A DNA stretch of 42,923 bases from Comamonadaceae bacterium (lineage in GTDB: Bacteria; Pseudomonadota; Gammaproteobacteria; Burkholderiales; Burkholderiaceae_C): assembly GCA_947448375.1 (NCBI GenBank), contig CANFMY010000003.1:1-42923 (forward strand). Reading direction: 5' to 3'. The translations under genes were made by a program, and so were the position numbers. Positions within the stretch are counted from its first letter, which is position 1. Each line of letters opens with the position of its first letter. The notes below the pieces were generated by a model. The model ran no database searches and was not told the origin of the DNA. It saw nothing but the letters and a program-made list of their open reading frames with translations. Of the stretch, positions 27,840 to 35,359 are shown one piece after another.

Positions 27840-29075
27840 ATGAACGATTTGCAGAACAAGCGGATCCTGCTCGGACTGAGCGGGGGCATCGCATGCTACA
27901 AGGCGGCGGAACTGTGCCGCGCCCTGGTCAAGGCCGGGGCCCAGGTGCAGGTGGTCATGACCGAGGCCGCCACCCATTTCATCACCCCGGTGACTCTGCA
28001 GGCCCTGTCCAACCGGGAGGTGTTCACGTCCCAGTGGGACGACCGTCCTGCCAACAACATGGCCCATATCGAGCTTGGTCGGGGGGTGGACGCCATCCTG
28101 GTGGCCCCGGCCAGCGCCGATTTCATGGCCAAACTGCTCCATGGCCGCGCCGACGACTTGCTCAGCCTGACCTGTCTGGCGCGACCGCTGCAACAGGTGC
28201 CACTCATCCTGGCGCCGGCCATGAACCGTGAAATGTGGGCCCATCCCGCCACCCAGCGCAATGTCCAGCAGCTCAAGGCCGACGGCACCGTGGTGCTGGA
28301 CGTGGGCCAGGGCGACCAGGCCTGCGGCGAGGTGGGGGATGGCCGCATGCTCGAGGCCGACGAGATCCTGGACGACCTGATCGCCCATTTCCAGCCCAAA
28401 CGCCTGTCAGGACGCCGCGTGCTGGTGACGGCGGGCCCCACTTACGAGGCGCTGGACCCGGTGCGGGGCATCACCAATCTTTCCAGCGGCAAGATGGGGT
28501 TTGCCATGGCGCGCGCTGCGCGTGAAGCCGGTGCCCAGGTGGTGCTGGTGGCGGGGCCGGTGTCGTTGCCCACGCCGCGCGGGGTGCGGCGGGTGGACGT
28601 GCGCTCGGCCTTGCAGATGCAGGCCGCCGTGCAGGCCGAGATGGCGCAGGCCGACGTGTTCGTCGCCACCGCCGCGGTGGCGGACTGGCGCCCGACGAAC
28701 GCCAGCGACCAGAAGATCAAAAAGGACGGCAGTGGCCAAACGCCCGTGCTCAGCTTCACTGAAAACCCCGACATTCTGGCCGGCGTGGCGAGCAGCGATC
28801 GCGCCCGCAGCGGACAGTTGTTTTGTGTCGGCTTTGCCGCCGAGAGCCATGACCTGTTGAGCAACGCGCAGGCCAAGCGCGAGCGCAAGGGCGTGCCGCT
28901 GCTGGCGGGCAACATCGGCCCGGCCACCTTTGGTCAGGACGACAACGCCTTGCTGCTGATCGATGCCCACGGCACGCTCGAGTTGCCGCATGCGTCCAAA
29001 CTCACGCTGGCGCGTCAACTGGTCGAGCAGATCGCGGCGCGTTTGCCGCGTGACGGCACCCCAGTGCTCCCGTGA
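27840..29075 (+). CDS. coaBC: Bifunctional phosphopantothenoylcysteine decarboxylase / phosphopantothenate--cysteine ligase
   Basis: Catalyses two successive steps of coenzyme A synthesis. 411 aa. The N-terminal CoaC flavodoxin-like domain begins KRILLGLSGGIACYKAAEL and carries catalytic H76 (NNMAHIELG) and C162 (QACGEVGDGRM). The C-terminal CoaB domain begins about residue 185 (LSGRRVLVTAGPTYEALDPVRG) and has the conserved Lys around position 292 (DQKIKKDG). CAGGG lies 4 nt before ATG 27840, a modest ribosome-binding site. It is followed by dut, a common pairing (dfp-dut). Confidence 0.97.
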   Translation: MNDLQNKRILLGLSGGIACYKAAELCRALVKAGAQVQVVMTEAATHFITPVTLQALSNREVFTSQWDDRPANNMAHIELGRGVDAILVAPASADFMAKLLHGRADDLLSLTCLARPLQQVPLILAPAMNREMWAHPATQRNVQQLKADGTVVLDVGQGDQACGEVGDGRMLEADEILDDLIAHFQPKRLSGRRVLVTAGPTYEALDPVRGITNLSSGKMGFAMARAAREAGAQVVLVAGPVSLPTPRGVRRVDVRSALQMQAAVQAEMAQADVFVATAAVADWRPTNASDQKIKKDGSGQTPVLSFTENPDILAGVASSDRARSGQLFCVGFAAESHDLLSNAQAKRERKGVPLLAGNIGPATFGQDDNALLLIDAHGTLELPHASKLTLARQLVEQIAARLPRDGTPVLP

Positions 29076-29131
29076 TGGACGTGGATGGGCGCGCCCCGGG
29101 CGCGGCTCCACCGCTTGCTTGTTTCCTTTGA
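29075..29131 (+). other. Possible 18-codon leader ORF between coaBC and dut
   Basis: An ATG at 29075 shares its A with the coaBC TGA stop (TGATG), and an open frame of 18 codons ends at TGA 29129-29131, 10 nt before the dut ATG. It may be a by-product of termination-reinitiation, or may carry ribosomes towards dut. It has no recognisable homology and is reported as a possibility only. Confidence 0.3.
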
Positions 29132-29141
29132 AAGCCCCGAG

Positions 29142-29591
29142 ATGAAGATCGACGTCAAAGTCCTCGACCCCCGACTGCAGTCACAACTGCCCACCTACGC
29201 CACACCGGGCAGTGCCGGACTGGATTTGCGCGCGTGCCTGGACGCCCCGCTGACCCTGCAACCCAACGCCTGGCAACTGGTGCCCACGGGCATGGCGATT
29301 CACCTGGCCGACCCCGGCTATGCGGCGCTGATCCTGCCGCGCTCGGGGTTGGGGCACAAACACGGCATCGTGCTGGGCAACCTGGTGGGACTCATCGATA
29401 GCGACTACCAGGGGCAACTGATGGTCAGCGCCTGGAACCGCAGCAGCACGGCCTTCACCATCGAGCCGATGGAGCGCATTGCCCAGTTGATGATCGTGCC
29501 CGTGGTGCAGGCGCAATTCAACCTGGTGAATGAATTTGCCCAGGCCAGCGAGCGCGGCGAAGGCGGCTACGGCTCAACCGGCAAGGCTTGA
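29142..29591 (+). CDS. dut: Deoxyuridine 5'-triphosphate nucleotidohydrolase (dUTPase)
   Basis: Hydrolyses dUTP to dUMP, keeping uracil out of DNA. 149 aa, trimeric family. All five motifs are present in order: [10 protein letters not shown] (1), [11 protein letters not shown] (2), [11 protein letters not shown] (3), MERIAQLMI (4) and [10 protein letters not shown] (5). ATG 29142 gives [12 protein letters not shown], the expected start. It follows coaBC by 66 bp and ends 13 bp from the convergent FKBP gene. Confidence 0.97.
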   Translation: MKIDVKVLDPRLQSQLPTYATPGSAGLDLRACLDAPLTLQPNAWQLVPTGMAIHLADPGYAALILPRSGLGHKHGIVLGNLVGLIDSDYQGQLMVSAWNRSSTAFTIEPMERIAQLMIVPVVQAQFNLVNEFAQASERGEGGYGSTGKA

Positions 29592-29604
29592 GTCCGCTGG
29601 GTCG

Positions 29605-30105
29605 TCAATCCATCTGTATCTGGAAAAAGCCCGAGCCGGTCGAACCGCGGGCCGCTTCTTCCTCGCTCGCCTCGCGCACCGATTCCACCTTGAGCGACAG
29701 TCGCAAGCCAATGCCGGCCAGGGGATGGTTGCCGTCGAGCACCACATGCTCGGGGTAAATCTCGGTGACGGTGAACAAGCCCTGCAGCGGAATGTCGGGT
29801 GAGCAACCCGGCGGCATGGCATTGCCCTCGAAGGTCATGCCTTCCTCCAGCTCCTGGGGGAACCGGTCGCGACTTTCCAGAAAGACCAGTTGCTCGTCGT
29901 AGTCCCCAAAGCCATCCTCGGGTTCGATGTTCAAATCGACTTGCCCGCCCGGGGCATGCCCTTGCAGCGCTTCTTCGATCACAGCCAGCAGGTCGTGGCC
30001 GCCCACCATGAAGTCCACGGGTTCATCCAGGATGTCCAGGGTGTCGCCCAGGCTGTCTTTGAGGGTCCAGGTCAGTCCGACCACGCAGTGAGAAGTGATG
30101 TTCAT
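29605..30105 (-). CDS. FKBP-type peptidyl-prolyl cis-trans isomerase, SlyD/SlpA-like
   Basis: 166-aa prolyl isomerase and chaperone of the SlyD group. The FKBP half starts MNITSHCVVGLTWTLKDS and includes DEPVDFMVGGHDLLAVIEEAL. The inserted chaperone flap runs through EPEDGFGDYDEQLVFLESRD. NHPLAGIGLRLSLKVESVREAS is the returning FKBP strand. The His/Cys-rich metal-binding tail of E. coli SlyD is missing, so a role in nickel handling is unlikely. ATG 30105 lacks a Shine-Dalgarno, and GACAAT ends 8 nt upstream. It is divergent from the cupin gene. Confidence 0.92.
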   Translation of the reverse strand: MNITSHCVVGLTWTLKDSLGDTLDILDEPVDFMVGGHDLLAVIEEALQGHAPGGQVDLNIEPEDGFGDYDEQLVFLESRDRFPQELEEGMTFEGNAMPPGCSPDIPLQGLFTVTEIYPEHVVLDGNHPLAGIGLRLSLKVESVREASEEEAARGSTGSGFFQIQMD

Positions 30106-30113
30106 GGGGCAGA

Positions 30114-30119
30114 ATTGTC
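30114..30119 (-). promoter_or_regulatory. Putative -10 of the SlyD-like gene
   Basis: GACAAT on the minus strand (4 of 6 matches), 8 nt before the ATG; no Shine-Dalgarno lies between. Another candidate for a nearly leaderless message. Confidence 0.35.
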
Positions 30120-30137
30120 TCAGTTTGGAGAAACCCC

Positions 30138-31430
30138 ATGATTCAACGCGCCCGATCCGCCGTCGCAGGCCCCTCAGGCCCGGTCAGTGACAAGACCGCC
30201 GGCAAGACTTCTGGCAAGACGACCAGCAAGTCCACCAGCAAGTCCACCAGCAAGGCAGTTGGCAAGCCCCTCGACCAGACCCCCCTCGATTGGCTGGGGG
30301 GCATGTCCCCCAGGCAATTCATGGCCGAGTACTGGCAACGCAAGCCCTTGCTGGTGCGGCAGGCCATTCCCGGATTTGTGCCGCCTGTGAGCCGCGACGA
30401 TGTGTTCGCCTTGGCCGCTCGAGAAGACGTGGAGTCGCGTTGTGTGGAGTCCGAGCGCCCGGATGGCCAGCCCTGGTCCTTGCGCCGCGGACCTTTTGCC
30501 AAACGTGCACTGCCTTCGGTGCGGCAACCCGGCTGGAGCTTGTTGGTGCAGGGCGTGGACACCTTGCACGACGAGGTGGCCGAACTCAAACAGGCGCTCA
30601 ACTTCATTCCCTCGGCGCGGCTGGATGACGTCATGATCAGTTACGCCACCGATGGCGGTGGCGTGGGGCCGCATTTCGACAGCTACGATGTGTTTTTGCT
30701 CCAGGCCCAGGGGCAGCGGCGGTGGCGCATCGGGCCGCAACGCGATCTGCGTTTGCGGGAAGACTTGCCGCTGAAAATTCTGTCCCATTTCAAGCCCGAG
30801 GCCGAGTGGGTGCTGGAGCCCGGTGATTTGCTGTATTTGCCGCCCCGCTATGCCCACGACGGCATCGCCATCGGCGAGTGCATGACCTGGTCCATCGGAT
30901 TTCGAGCGCCCCGCCAGGACGAACTTGCGCAGGAATTGCTCGCCCGGTTGGCCGACCGCGCTGCGGATGAACTGGCCACCACGCTGTACCAGGATGCCGG
31001 ACAGGTCGCCACGTCCAAACCCGCGCAGATGCCGACCAACCTGCAGTCATTTGCACGAGGAGCCGTGGAGGCTCTGTTGCAACAGCCCAGGTTGCTGGAC
31101 CAGTGTCTGGGCGAGTACCTCACCGAACCCAAGCCCCAGGTCTGGTTCGATGCGCCTGCGCGTGCCCAGCGCTTGGGACGGCGTGATGGCGTGAAGCTGG
31201 ACCGGCGCAGCCAGATGCTCTATGACCGTTCGCACATCTACCTCAACGGTGAGAGCTGGCGGGCCGCTGGTGACGATGCGCGCTGGATGCGCCGCCTGGC
31301 CGATGCACGAGAACTGTCGGCCGCGGAGCTGAGCCAGACATCTGAGGCGGTTCGGCAACTGCTGTCGGACTGGCTGCTGGCCGGCTGGTTGCATCGGGTG
31401 TCTTCCACCACGGGGATGACACAACGCTGA
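30138..31430 (+). CDS. JmjC/cupin-domain 2-oxoglutarate oxygenase (YcfD/RoxA-like)
   Basis: Fe(II)/2-oxoglutarate oxygenase related to E. coli YcfD/RoxA, which hydroxylates an arginine of ribosomal protein L16. 430 aa. The iron triad is visible: H179-x-D181 (GPHFDSYD) and H240 (YAHDGIAIG). MSPRQFMAEYWQRKPLLVRQA is the conserved approach to the barrel, and the C-terminal ~170 residues are the winged-helix dimerisation region. The first ~45 residues are extra: a Lys/Ser/Thr repeat tail (KTSGKTTSKSTSKSTSK) not found in YcfD. GGAG (30127-30130) lies 7 nt before ATG 30138. The ribosomal target is inferred from family. Confidence 0.88.
   Translation: MIQRARSAVAGPSGPVSDKTAGKTSGKTTSKSTSKSTSKAVGKPLDQTPLDWLGGMSPRQFMAEYWQRKPLLVRQAIPGFVPPVSRDDVFALAAREDVESRCVESERPDGQPWSLRRGPFAKRALPSVRQPGWSLLVQGVDTLHDEVAELKQALNFIPSARLDDVMISYATDGGGVGPHFDSYDVFLLQAQGQRRWRIGPQRDLRLREDLPLKILSHFKPEAEWVLEPGDLLYLPPRYAHDGIAIGECMTWSIGFRAPRQDELAQELLARLADRAADELATTLYQDAGQVATSKPAQMPTNLQSFARGAVEALLQQPRLLDQCLGEYLTEPKPQVWFDAPARAQRLGRRDGVKLDRRSQMLYDRSHIYLNGESWRAAGDDARWMRRLADARELSAAELSQTSEAVRQLLSDWLLAGWLHRVSSTTGMTQR
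30190..30266 (+). repeat. In-frame short repeats in the cupin oxygenase N-terminus
   Basis: Units such as AGCAAGTCCACC repeat in tandem with degenerate copies on both sides, encoding a run of GKT/SKST motifs. The unit length is 12 bp, so copy-number changes would keep the frame. Confidence 0.7.
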
Positions 31431-31450
31431 CAATGTAAAGCAATGCAAAT

Positions 31451-31468
31451 GGGTAATTACCCTATAAT
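31451..31468 (+). promoter_or_regulatory. Promoter of the small lipoprotein gene with palindromic operator candidate
   Basis: A perfect TATAAT at 31463-31468 is directly abutted by the 12-bp palindrome GGGTAATTACCC (31451-31462), which fills part of the spacer. No good -35 is found at 16-18 bp spacing, so an activator or repressor binding the palindrome is plausible. The leader is about 90 nt. Confidence 0.6.
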
Positions 31469-31566
31469 CGACGGCTGAGTTGAAGGTACTCGAGAATTCC
31501 TCGGCTCGGTCACGGCAGCTTGTTGTGACAATCTCCGGAAATTGTTCAATCCTCAAGGAAATGAAA

Positions 31567-31776
31567 ATGAAAAAATCCCTCCTGCTGGCCACCCTCCTGG
31601 CTGCTGCTCTGGTTGCTTGCGGCAAAAAAGAAGCCCCGGCTCCTGCTCCCGCTCCTGCCCCGGCCCCCGCTGCTGAAGCGCCTGCTGCGCCCGCTGCTCC
31701 TGCCGCTGACGCTGCTGCTGCCCCGGCCGCTGCACCCGCTGCTGCCCCGGCTGCCGCTCCCGCCGCTGCCAAGTAA
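31567..31776 (+). CDS. Small Ala/Pro-rich lipoprotein
   Basis: 69-aa predicted lipoprotein: MKKSLLLATLLAAALVAC is a type II signal peptide with lipobox LVAC (Cys18 lipidated). The mature chain is GKKEAPAPAPAPAPAP followed by almost only Ala and Pro, ending in Lys. Such a chain would be extended and could span part of the periplasm; no domain is present. ATG 31567 is favoured over ATG 31561, because AAGGA (31555-31559) is 7 nt from the former and 1 nt from the latter. It has its own TATAAT promoter and a strong terminator, so it is a monocistronic and probably well-expressed gene. Its function is unknown. Confidence 0.8.
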   Translation: MKKSLLLATLLAAALVACGKKEAPAPAPAPAPAPAAEAPAAPAAPAADAAAAPAAAPAAAPAAAPAAAK

Positions 31777-31794
31777 TTCGGCACAGCTTGCGAT

Positions 31795-31820
31795 GAAAGC
31801 CACCTTCGGGTGGCTTTTTT
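31795..31820 (+). terminator. Rho-independent terminator of the lipoprotein gene
   Basis: AAAGCCACC (31796-31804), loop TTCG, then GGTGGC running into TTTTTT (31815-31820): a textbook intrinsic terminator with a UUCG tetraloop. On the minus strand it may also help end the MBL-bamC-dapA transcript. Confidence 0.92.
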
Positions 31821-31836
31821 CATGGGGTGAGGGCGT

Positions 31837-32625
31837 TCAGACGTCGAACCAGTCCGACCCCTCGGCCTGATGGGCGACCGGAACCTCATGGGGTGAGCAA
31901 CCGAGCACGCTGCTCAAGGCGGCTTGCGCTTGATCGGGCGCGTTGTTGCGTTCACTCAAGTGCGCGGCGATGACGGTGCGCAAGTTGTCATGCAGCAACT
32001 GCGCCAACAACTCGGCCGCCTGCGCGTTGGAGAGGTGACCCTGGTCACCCAGAATGCGACGCTTCAAGAACTCCGGGTAACTCGATTGCCGCACCCAGTC
32101 CGGTTCGTGATTGGTCTCCAGAAACAGGGCGTGACACGCTTGCAGTGACTGCACCACATGGCGACTGACATGACCCAGGTCCGTCACCACGCCCAGCACG
32201 CGGTCGCCATCGGTACATCGCAACTGCAAGGGCTCGCGCGCATCGTGCGGTACGGTGAACGGGTGCAGACACAAGTCCTGGATGACAAGGGGTTCGCCAT
32301 CGCGTGCCAACTGAAGTTGCTTGGGCTGCAAGGCCCAGGCGTGTGCGTCACAGGCGAGACGGGTCCCATCGCTCATCCACAGGGGAATGGCGTGTCGCTC
32401 TGCGAGCGTTCGGGCATGGCCCACATGGTCGCTGTGCTCGTGTGTGATGAACACGGCGTCCAGGTCGGCGATGGCCAGATCGCAGCGCTGCAGTCGCCGT
32501 TCGAGTTCAGCGGGCCGTACGCCGCAGTCAATGAGCAGGCGGGTGGTGTGTTGCGAGCCCCGCGCCTCCACCAGGGTGGCATTCCCCGCGCTTCCGCTGG
32601 CCAGGTTGCGGATGCGCAGGCTCAT
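31837..32625 (-). CDS. MBL-fold metallo-hydrolase (YycJ/WalJ-like)
   Basis: 262-aa metallo-beta-lactamase-fold hydrolase. The metal-binding THEHSDH motif is at residues 61-67, with further ligands in VVTDLGHVS, LETNHEPD and IAAHLSERNN. The start MSLRIRNLASGSAGNATLVEA (SGSxGNAT) is typical of the YycJ-type subgroup, for which a nuclease-like or phosphodiesterase role is suspected. There is no signal peptide. It is the last gene of the dapA-bamC cluster, 13 bp after bamC. The substrate is unknown. Confidence 0.9.
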   Translation of the reverse strand: MSLRIRNLASGSAGNATLVEARGSQHTTRLLIDCGVRPAELERRLQRCDLAIADLDAVFITHEHSDHVGHARTLAERHAIPLWMSDGTRLACDAHAWALQPKQLQLARDGEPLVIQDLCLHPFTVPHDAREPLQLRCTDGDRVLGVVTDLGHVSRHVVQSLQACHALFLETNHEPDWVRQSSYPEFLKRRILGDQGHLSNAQAAELLAQLLHDNLRTVIAAHLSERNNAPDQAQAALSSVLGCSPHEVPVAHQAEGSDWFDV

Positions 32626-32638
32626 CGGGCGGACCCGA

Positions 32639-33751
32639 TCACTTCAGTTCGTCGATCAGCAGCTTCAGGATGCGCTGGGAGGCGGGGCTGGTGTCCACGG
32701 CACCGTTGCCATTGAGCACGCTGATACGACTGCCCGTGCCCTCTCGGGTGAGCAGGATACGGTAGCGCACCGGGCCTTCCGATTCGGCCGTGCGGCTGAA
32801 CAGGCGGTTGAGGAAGCTCTGCTTGTCAGGGTCCGGCTTTTCGACGTAGCGCACGAAGTACAGTCCCTGGTTGCGATCACGGTCTTCCACCGTGAAGCCG
32901 GTGCGGTCCAGTGCCACGCCCAGGCGTCGCCAGGCCACATCGAAGGACTCCACGTACACGATGGCTTGCTGCTTGTCGTTCACGGACACCAGGGTGGCTG
33001 GCGGGGCTTGGGGCGCATCCACCAACTGCGTGGCCTGCTCGGCACTGCTGCCCAGCTTGACCATCAGACGGCGGAGAAATTCGGCTTCCAGGCTCGGGTC
33101 GCTGGGACGCGGTTGCCAGACGATGGAAGTTTTGGTGATATCGCCATACACCTCGACCATGCCTCGATGGGAGATGCTGATCTCGGTGCTGTCCGCGGAG
33201 AGGGATTCGACACGGGTGCGGTATTTGTCACGCTCACCGGTGGAAGACAGGCTGTCCATGAGCTTGCCCAGGGTGCGGCGCAGGAAGTCCTGCGGCAACT
33301 TGGCGCGGTTCTCGGCCCATTCGGTTTCGAGCAGGCCGATGTTGGCTTGCTCGGTGGTGTAGGTGAAGCCGTTTTCAATCCAGAACTCGCGCACCAGTGG
33401 CCACACCTTGTCAGCAGGGCGCTGCACCACCAGCCAGCGCTGTGTGCCGCTGCGCTCGACCCGCACATCGGCGATCTTGGCAGGGGCTGTGATGCCGGTG
33501 GCCGTGCGGCTTTGCTGCTCCAGCGTGGCGGCACTCACGGTACCGCCTGGCATGGCATAGCGCGATTCGCGCGACAACTGGCTGAGGTCGGGGGGGACGT
33601 CCAGGGCCACCGGTTTGACCTTGGTTTCGGTTTTGTAATTGACCTTCTCGTTGTCAAGGCCCACCGAGGAACAGGCCGTCACAGCGGCCACCAGGAGGGC
33701 CAGAGCACTGGTCGTCAGAGCGCGAGGCAGACGCGCAAAAAAAACGGTCAC
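32639..33751 (-). CDS. bamC: Outer membrane protein assembly factor BamC (NlpB-like lipoprotein)
   Basis: Lipoprotein of the BAM complex that folds outer-membrane proteins. The signal peptide ends in lipobox VTAC (LVAAVTACSS). An unstructured N-terminal stretch contains ALDVPPDLSQLSRESRYAMP, the conserved segment that contacts BamD. Two helix-grip domains follow (RWLVVQRPADKVWPLVREFW and ESFDVAWRRLGVALDRTGF). GTG 33751 (370 aa) is preferred because AAGGA lies 6 nt upstream. An in-frame ATG at 33766 overlaps the dapA stop codon (TGATG) and would add five residues. dapA-bamC is a conserved pair. Confidence 0.93.
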   Translation of the reverse strand: MTVFFARLPRALTTSALALLVAAVTACSSVGLDNEKVNYKTETKVKPVALDVPPDLSQLSRESRYAMPGGTVSAATLEQQSRTATGITAPAKIADVRVERSGTQRWLVVQRPADKVWPLVREFWIENGFTYTTEQANIGLLETEWAENRAKLPQDFLRRTLGKLMDSLSSTGERDKYRTRVESLSADSTEISISHRGMVEVYGDITKTSIVWQPRPSDPSLEAEFLRRLMVKLGSSAEQATQLVDAPQAPPATLVSVNDKQQAIVYVESFDVAWRRLGVALDRTGFTVEDRDRNQGLYFVRYVEKPDPDKQSFLNRLFSRTAESEGPVRYRILLTREGTGSRISVLNGNGAVDTSPASQRILKLLIDELK

Positions 33752-33765
33752 AACAGGTCCTTGCA

Positions 33766-34647
33766 TCAGATCAACTGGCTGGCTTTGAGCGCAGCCTCCA
33801 CCGTGGGCTGGTGTTGAGCCGACAGCGGGGTGAGGGGCAGGCGCATGGTGGGGCCACACAGCCCCATGCGGGCCATGGCCCATTTGAGGGGAATCGGGTT
33901 GGCTTCCACGAACAGGTGCTTGTGCACCGGCATGAGTTGAAACTGGATCTGCAGGGCGCGCTGGATATTGCCCGAGAGGGCTGCCACACACAGTTCGTGC
34001 ATGAGGCGCGGTGCAATGTTGGCCGTGACGCTCACATTGCCTTTGCCGCCGCACAGCATGAGGGCCACGGCCGTGGGGTCGTCACCCGAGTACACCGAGA
34101 AATGGGCCGGCACATCGCGGATCAGCCACTGGGCGCGCTCGATATTGCCAGTGGCTTCCTTGATACCCACAATGCCGGGCACTTGAGCCAGACGCAGCAC
34201 CGTGTCGTGCTGCATGTCTGCCACGGTACGACCGGGCACGTTGTACAGCACCACGGGCAGGTCCACCGCCTCGGCGATGGTCTTGAAATGCTGGTACAGG
34301 CCTTCCTGCGTAGGGCGGTTGTAGTAGGGCACCACCTGGAGTTGACACTGCGCGCCCACACCCTTGGCGAAACGGGCCAGTTCAATGGCCTCAGAGGTGG
34401 AGTTGGCGCCGCAACCCGCCATGATGGGCACGCGCCCACGGGCCTGCTCGACGCTCACGCGGATGATCTCGCAGTGCTCGTCCACATTCACGGTGGGGGA
34501 TTCGCCCGTGGTGCCGACCACGCAGATGCAGTCGGTGCCTTCCTGGATGTGCCAGTCAATCAGCTTGCGCAAATGGGGGTAATCCACGCTGCCGTCGGTG
34601 TGCATGGGGGTGGCCAGGGCCACGATGCTGCCAGTGATGGGTGTCAT
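33766..34647 (-). CDS. dapA: 4-hydroxy-tetrahydrodipicolinate synthase
   Basis: Condenses pyruvate with aspartate semialdehyde in the diaminopimelate/lysine pathway. 293 aa, TIM barrel. The Schiff-base Lys is K163 in [24 protein letters not shown] holds the catalytic Thr residues, [15 protein letters not shown] the Tyr, and [10 protein letters not shown] the Arg. ATG 34647 gives [15 protein letters not shown], the standard start. A TAGAAT box at 34680-34675 suggests its own promoter in addition to read-through from the methyltransferase gene 25 bp upstream. Confidence 0.97.
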   Translation of the reverse strand: MTPITGSIVALATPMHTDGSVDYPHLRKLIDWHIQEGTDCICVVGTTGESPTVNVDEHCEIIRVSVEQARGRVPIMAGCGANSTSEAIELARFAKGVGAQCQLQVVPYYNRPTQEGLYQHFKTIAEAVDLPVVLYNVPGRTVADMQHDTVLRLAQVPGIVGIKEATGNIERAQWLIRDVPAHFSVYSGDDPTAVALMLCGGKGNVSVTANIAPRLMHELCVAALSGNIQRALQIQFQLMPVHKHLFVEANPIPLKWAMARMGLCGPTMRLPLTPLSAQHQPTVEAALKASQLI

Positions 34648-34672
34648 GTGCTGCAGGATGAAGGCGAAATGC

Positions 34673-35224
34673 TCATTCTAACGAGAGCGGGTAGCGCAGC
34701 GTTGACGCCGACGGGGAATTTTCTCGAACGGCGACGATGCGCTGGACAAAGCGGTCCGGGTCGTGCAAAAAGCCATCTTCATAGGCGACCACGCGCAGGC
34801 TGCTGCAGCGCTCCAGCAATTCGCCCGGAAGTAGCAAAAAATCATCGCGCGAGGGCTTGCCGATCTGGGCGTGCTGCCGCGAGAAAGTCTCATAGATCAT
34901 CACCCCGCCGGGGGCCAGGCAGTCCAGCAGCAGGGGCCAGGTCGGACGCCACAGGTAATGGGTGACCACCACGCCGGCAAACGTGCGGCCGGTGAGGGGC
35001 CAAGGCCCTTGCTCCAGATCCGCTTGCAGCGTGTCGCCCCAGGCAGCGGCCGAGGCCAGCGATGTCGCATCCCGGTCCACCCCGAGCACCGACAACCCAC
35101 ACGAGGCCAGCCAGCGCAGGTGGCGTCCGTACCCGCACGCCAGGTCCAGCACCGTGCTCCCGCGGGGAATCAAGGGGGTCCAGCGGCGGACCCAGTCGCT
35201 GGGGGCCATGGTGTCATGCGCCAT
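34673..35224 (-). CDS. Class I SAM-dependent methyltransferase (TehB/UbiE-like fold), substrate unknown
   Basis: 183-aa methyltransferase. The SAM-binding motif I is [15 protein letters not shown], motif II acidic residue in VLGVDRD, and a later strand [33 protein letters not shown] is motif VI-like. The substrate cannot be predicted. ATG 35224 shares a base with the stop of the upstream microprotein (TGATG), giving tight coupling; a TTG at 35233 in the same frame is less likely. Its operon neighbours are an MFS permease, the microprotein, and dapA downstream. Confidence 0.88.
   Translation of the reverse strand: MAHDTMAPSDWVRRWTPLIPRGSTVLDLACGYGRHLRWLASCGLSVLGVDRDATSLASAAAWGDTLQADLEQGPWPLTGRTFAGVVVTHYLWRPTWPLLLDCLAPGGVMIYETFSRQHAQIGKPSRDDFLLLPGELLERCSSLRVVAYEDGFLHDPDRFVQRIVAVRENSPSASTLRYPLSLE
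34675..34680 (-). promoter_or_regulatory. Putative -10 of dapA
   Basis: TAGAAT on the minus strand (5 of 6 matches), overlapping the end of the methyltransferase gene and giving dapA a leader of about 20 nt. There is no evident -35. Confidence 0.4.
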
Positions 35225-35349
35225 CAGAAACAACTCCAGACCTGCTGGGCCAGGGTGAACAGAAAGCCCGGTTGCAGGTACAGGGCAAATACCCCCAGCA
35301 ACGCCGCCAGGGCGGCGACCCAGACCAGGGCACGGTGGGTGGAACGCAT
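35224..35349 (-). CDS. 41-residue single-pass membrane microprotein
   Basis: Small ORF starting ATG 35349, 10 nt after the MFS stop, and ending in a TGA that overlaps the methyltransferase ATG (TGATG at 35226-35222). It starts MRSTHR, a basic head; then comes a hydrophobic helix, ALVWVAALAALLGVFALYL, at residues 7-25; then PGFLFTLAQQVWSCF. That gives an N-in, single-helix protein with an aromatic Cys-Phe end. There is no lipobox. The seamless packing between two real genes is the main support. Its function is unknown; it might assist the neighbouring permease. Confidence 0.65.
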   Translation of the reverse strand: MRSTHRALVWVAALAALLGVFALYLQPGFLFTLAQQVWSCF

Positions 35350-35359
35350 CTGCGGGTGC

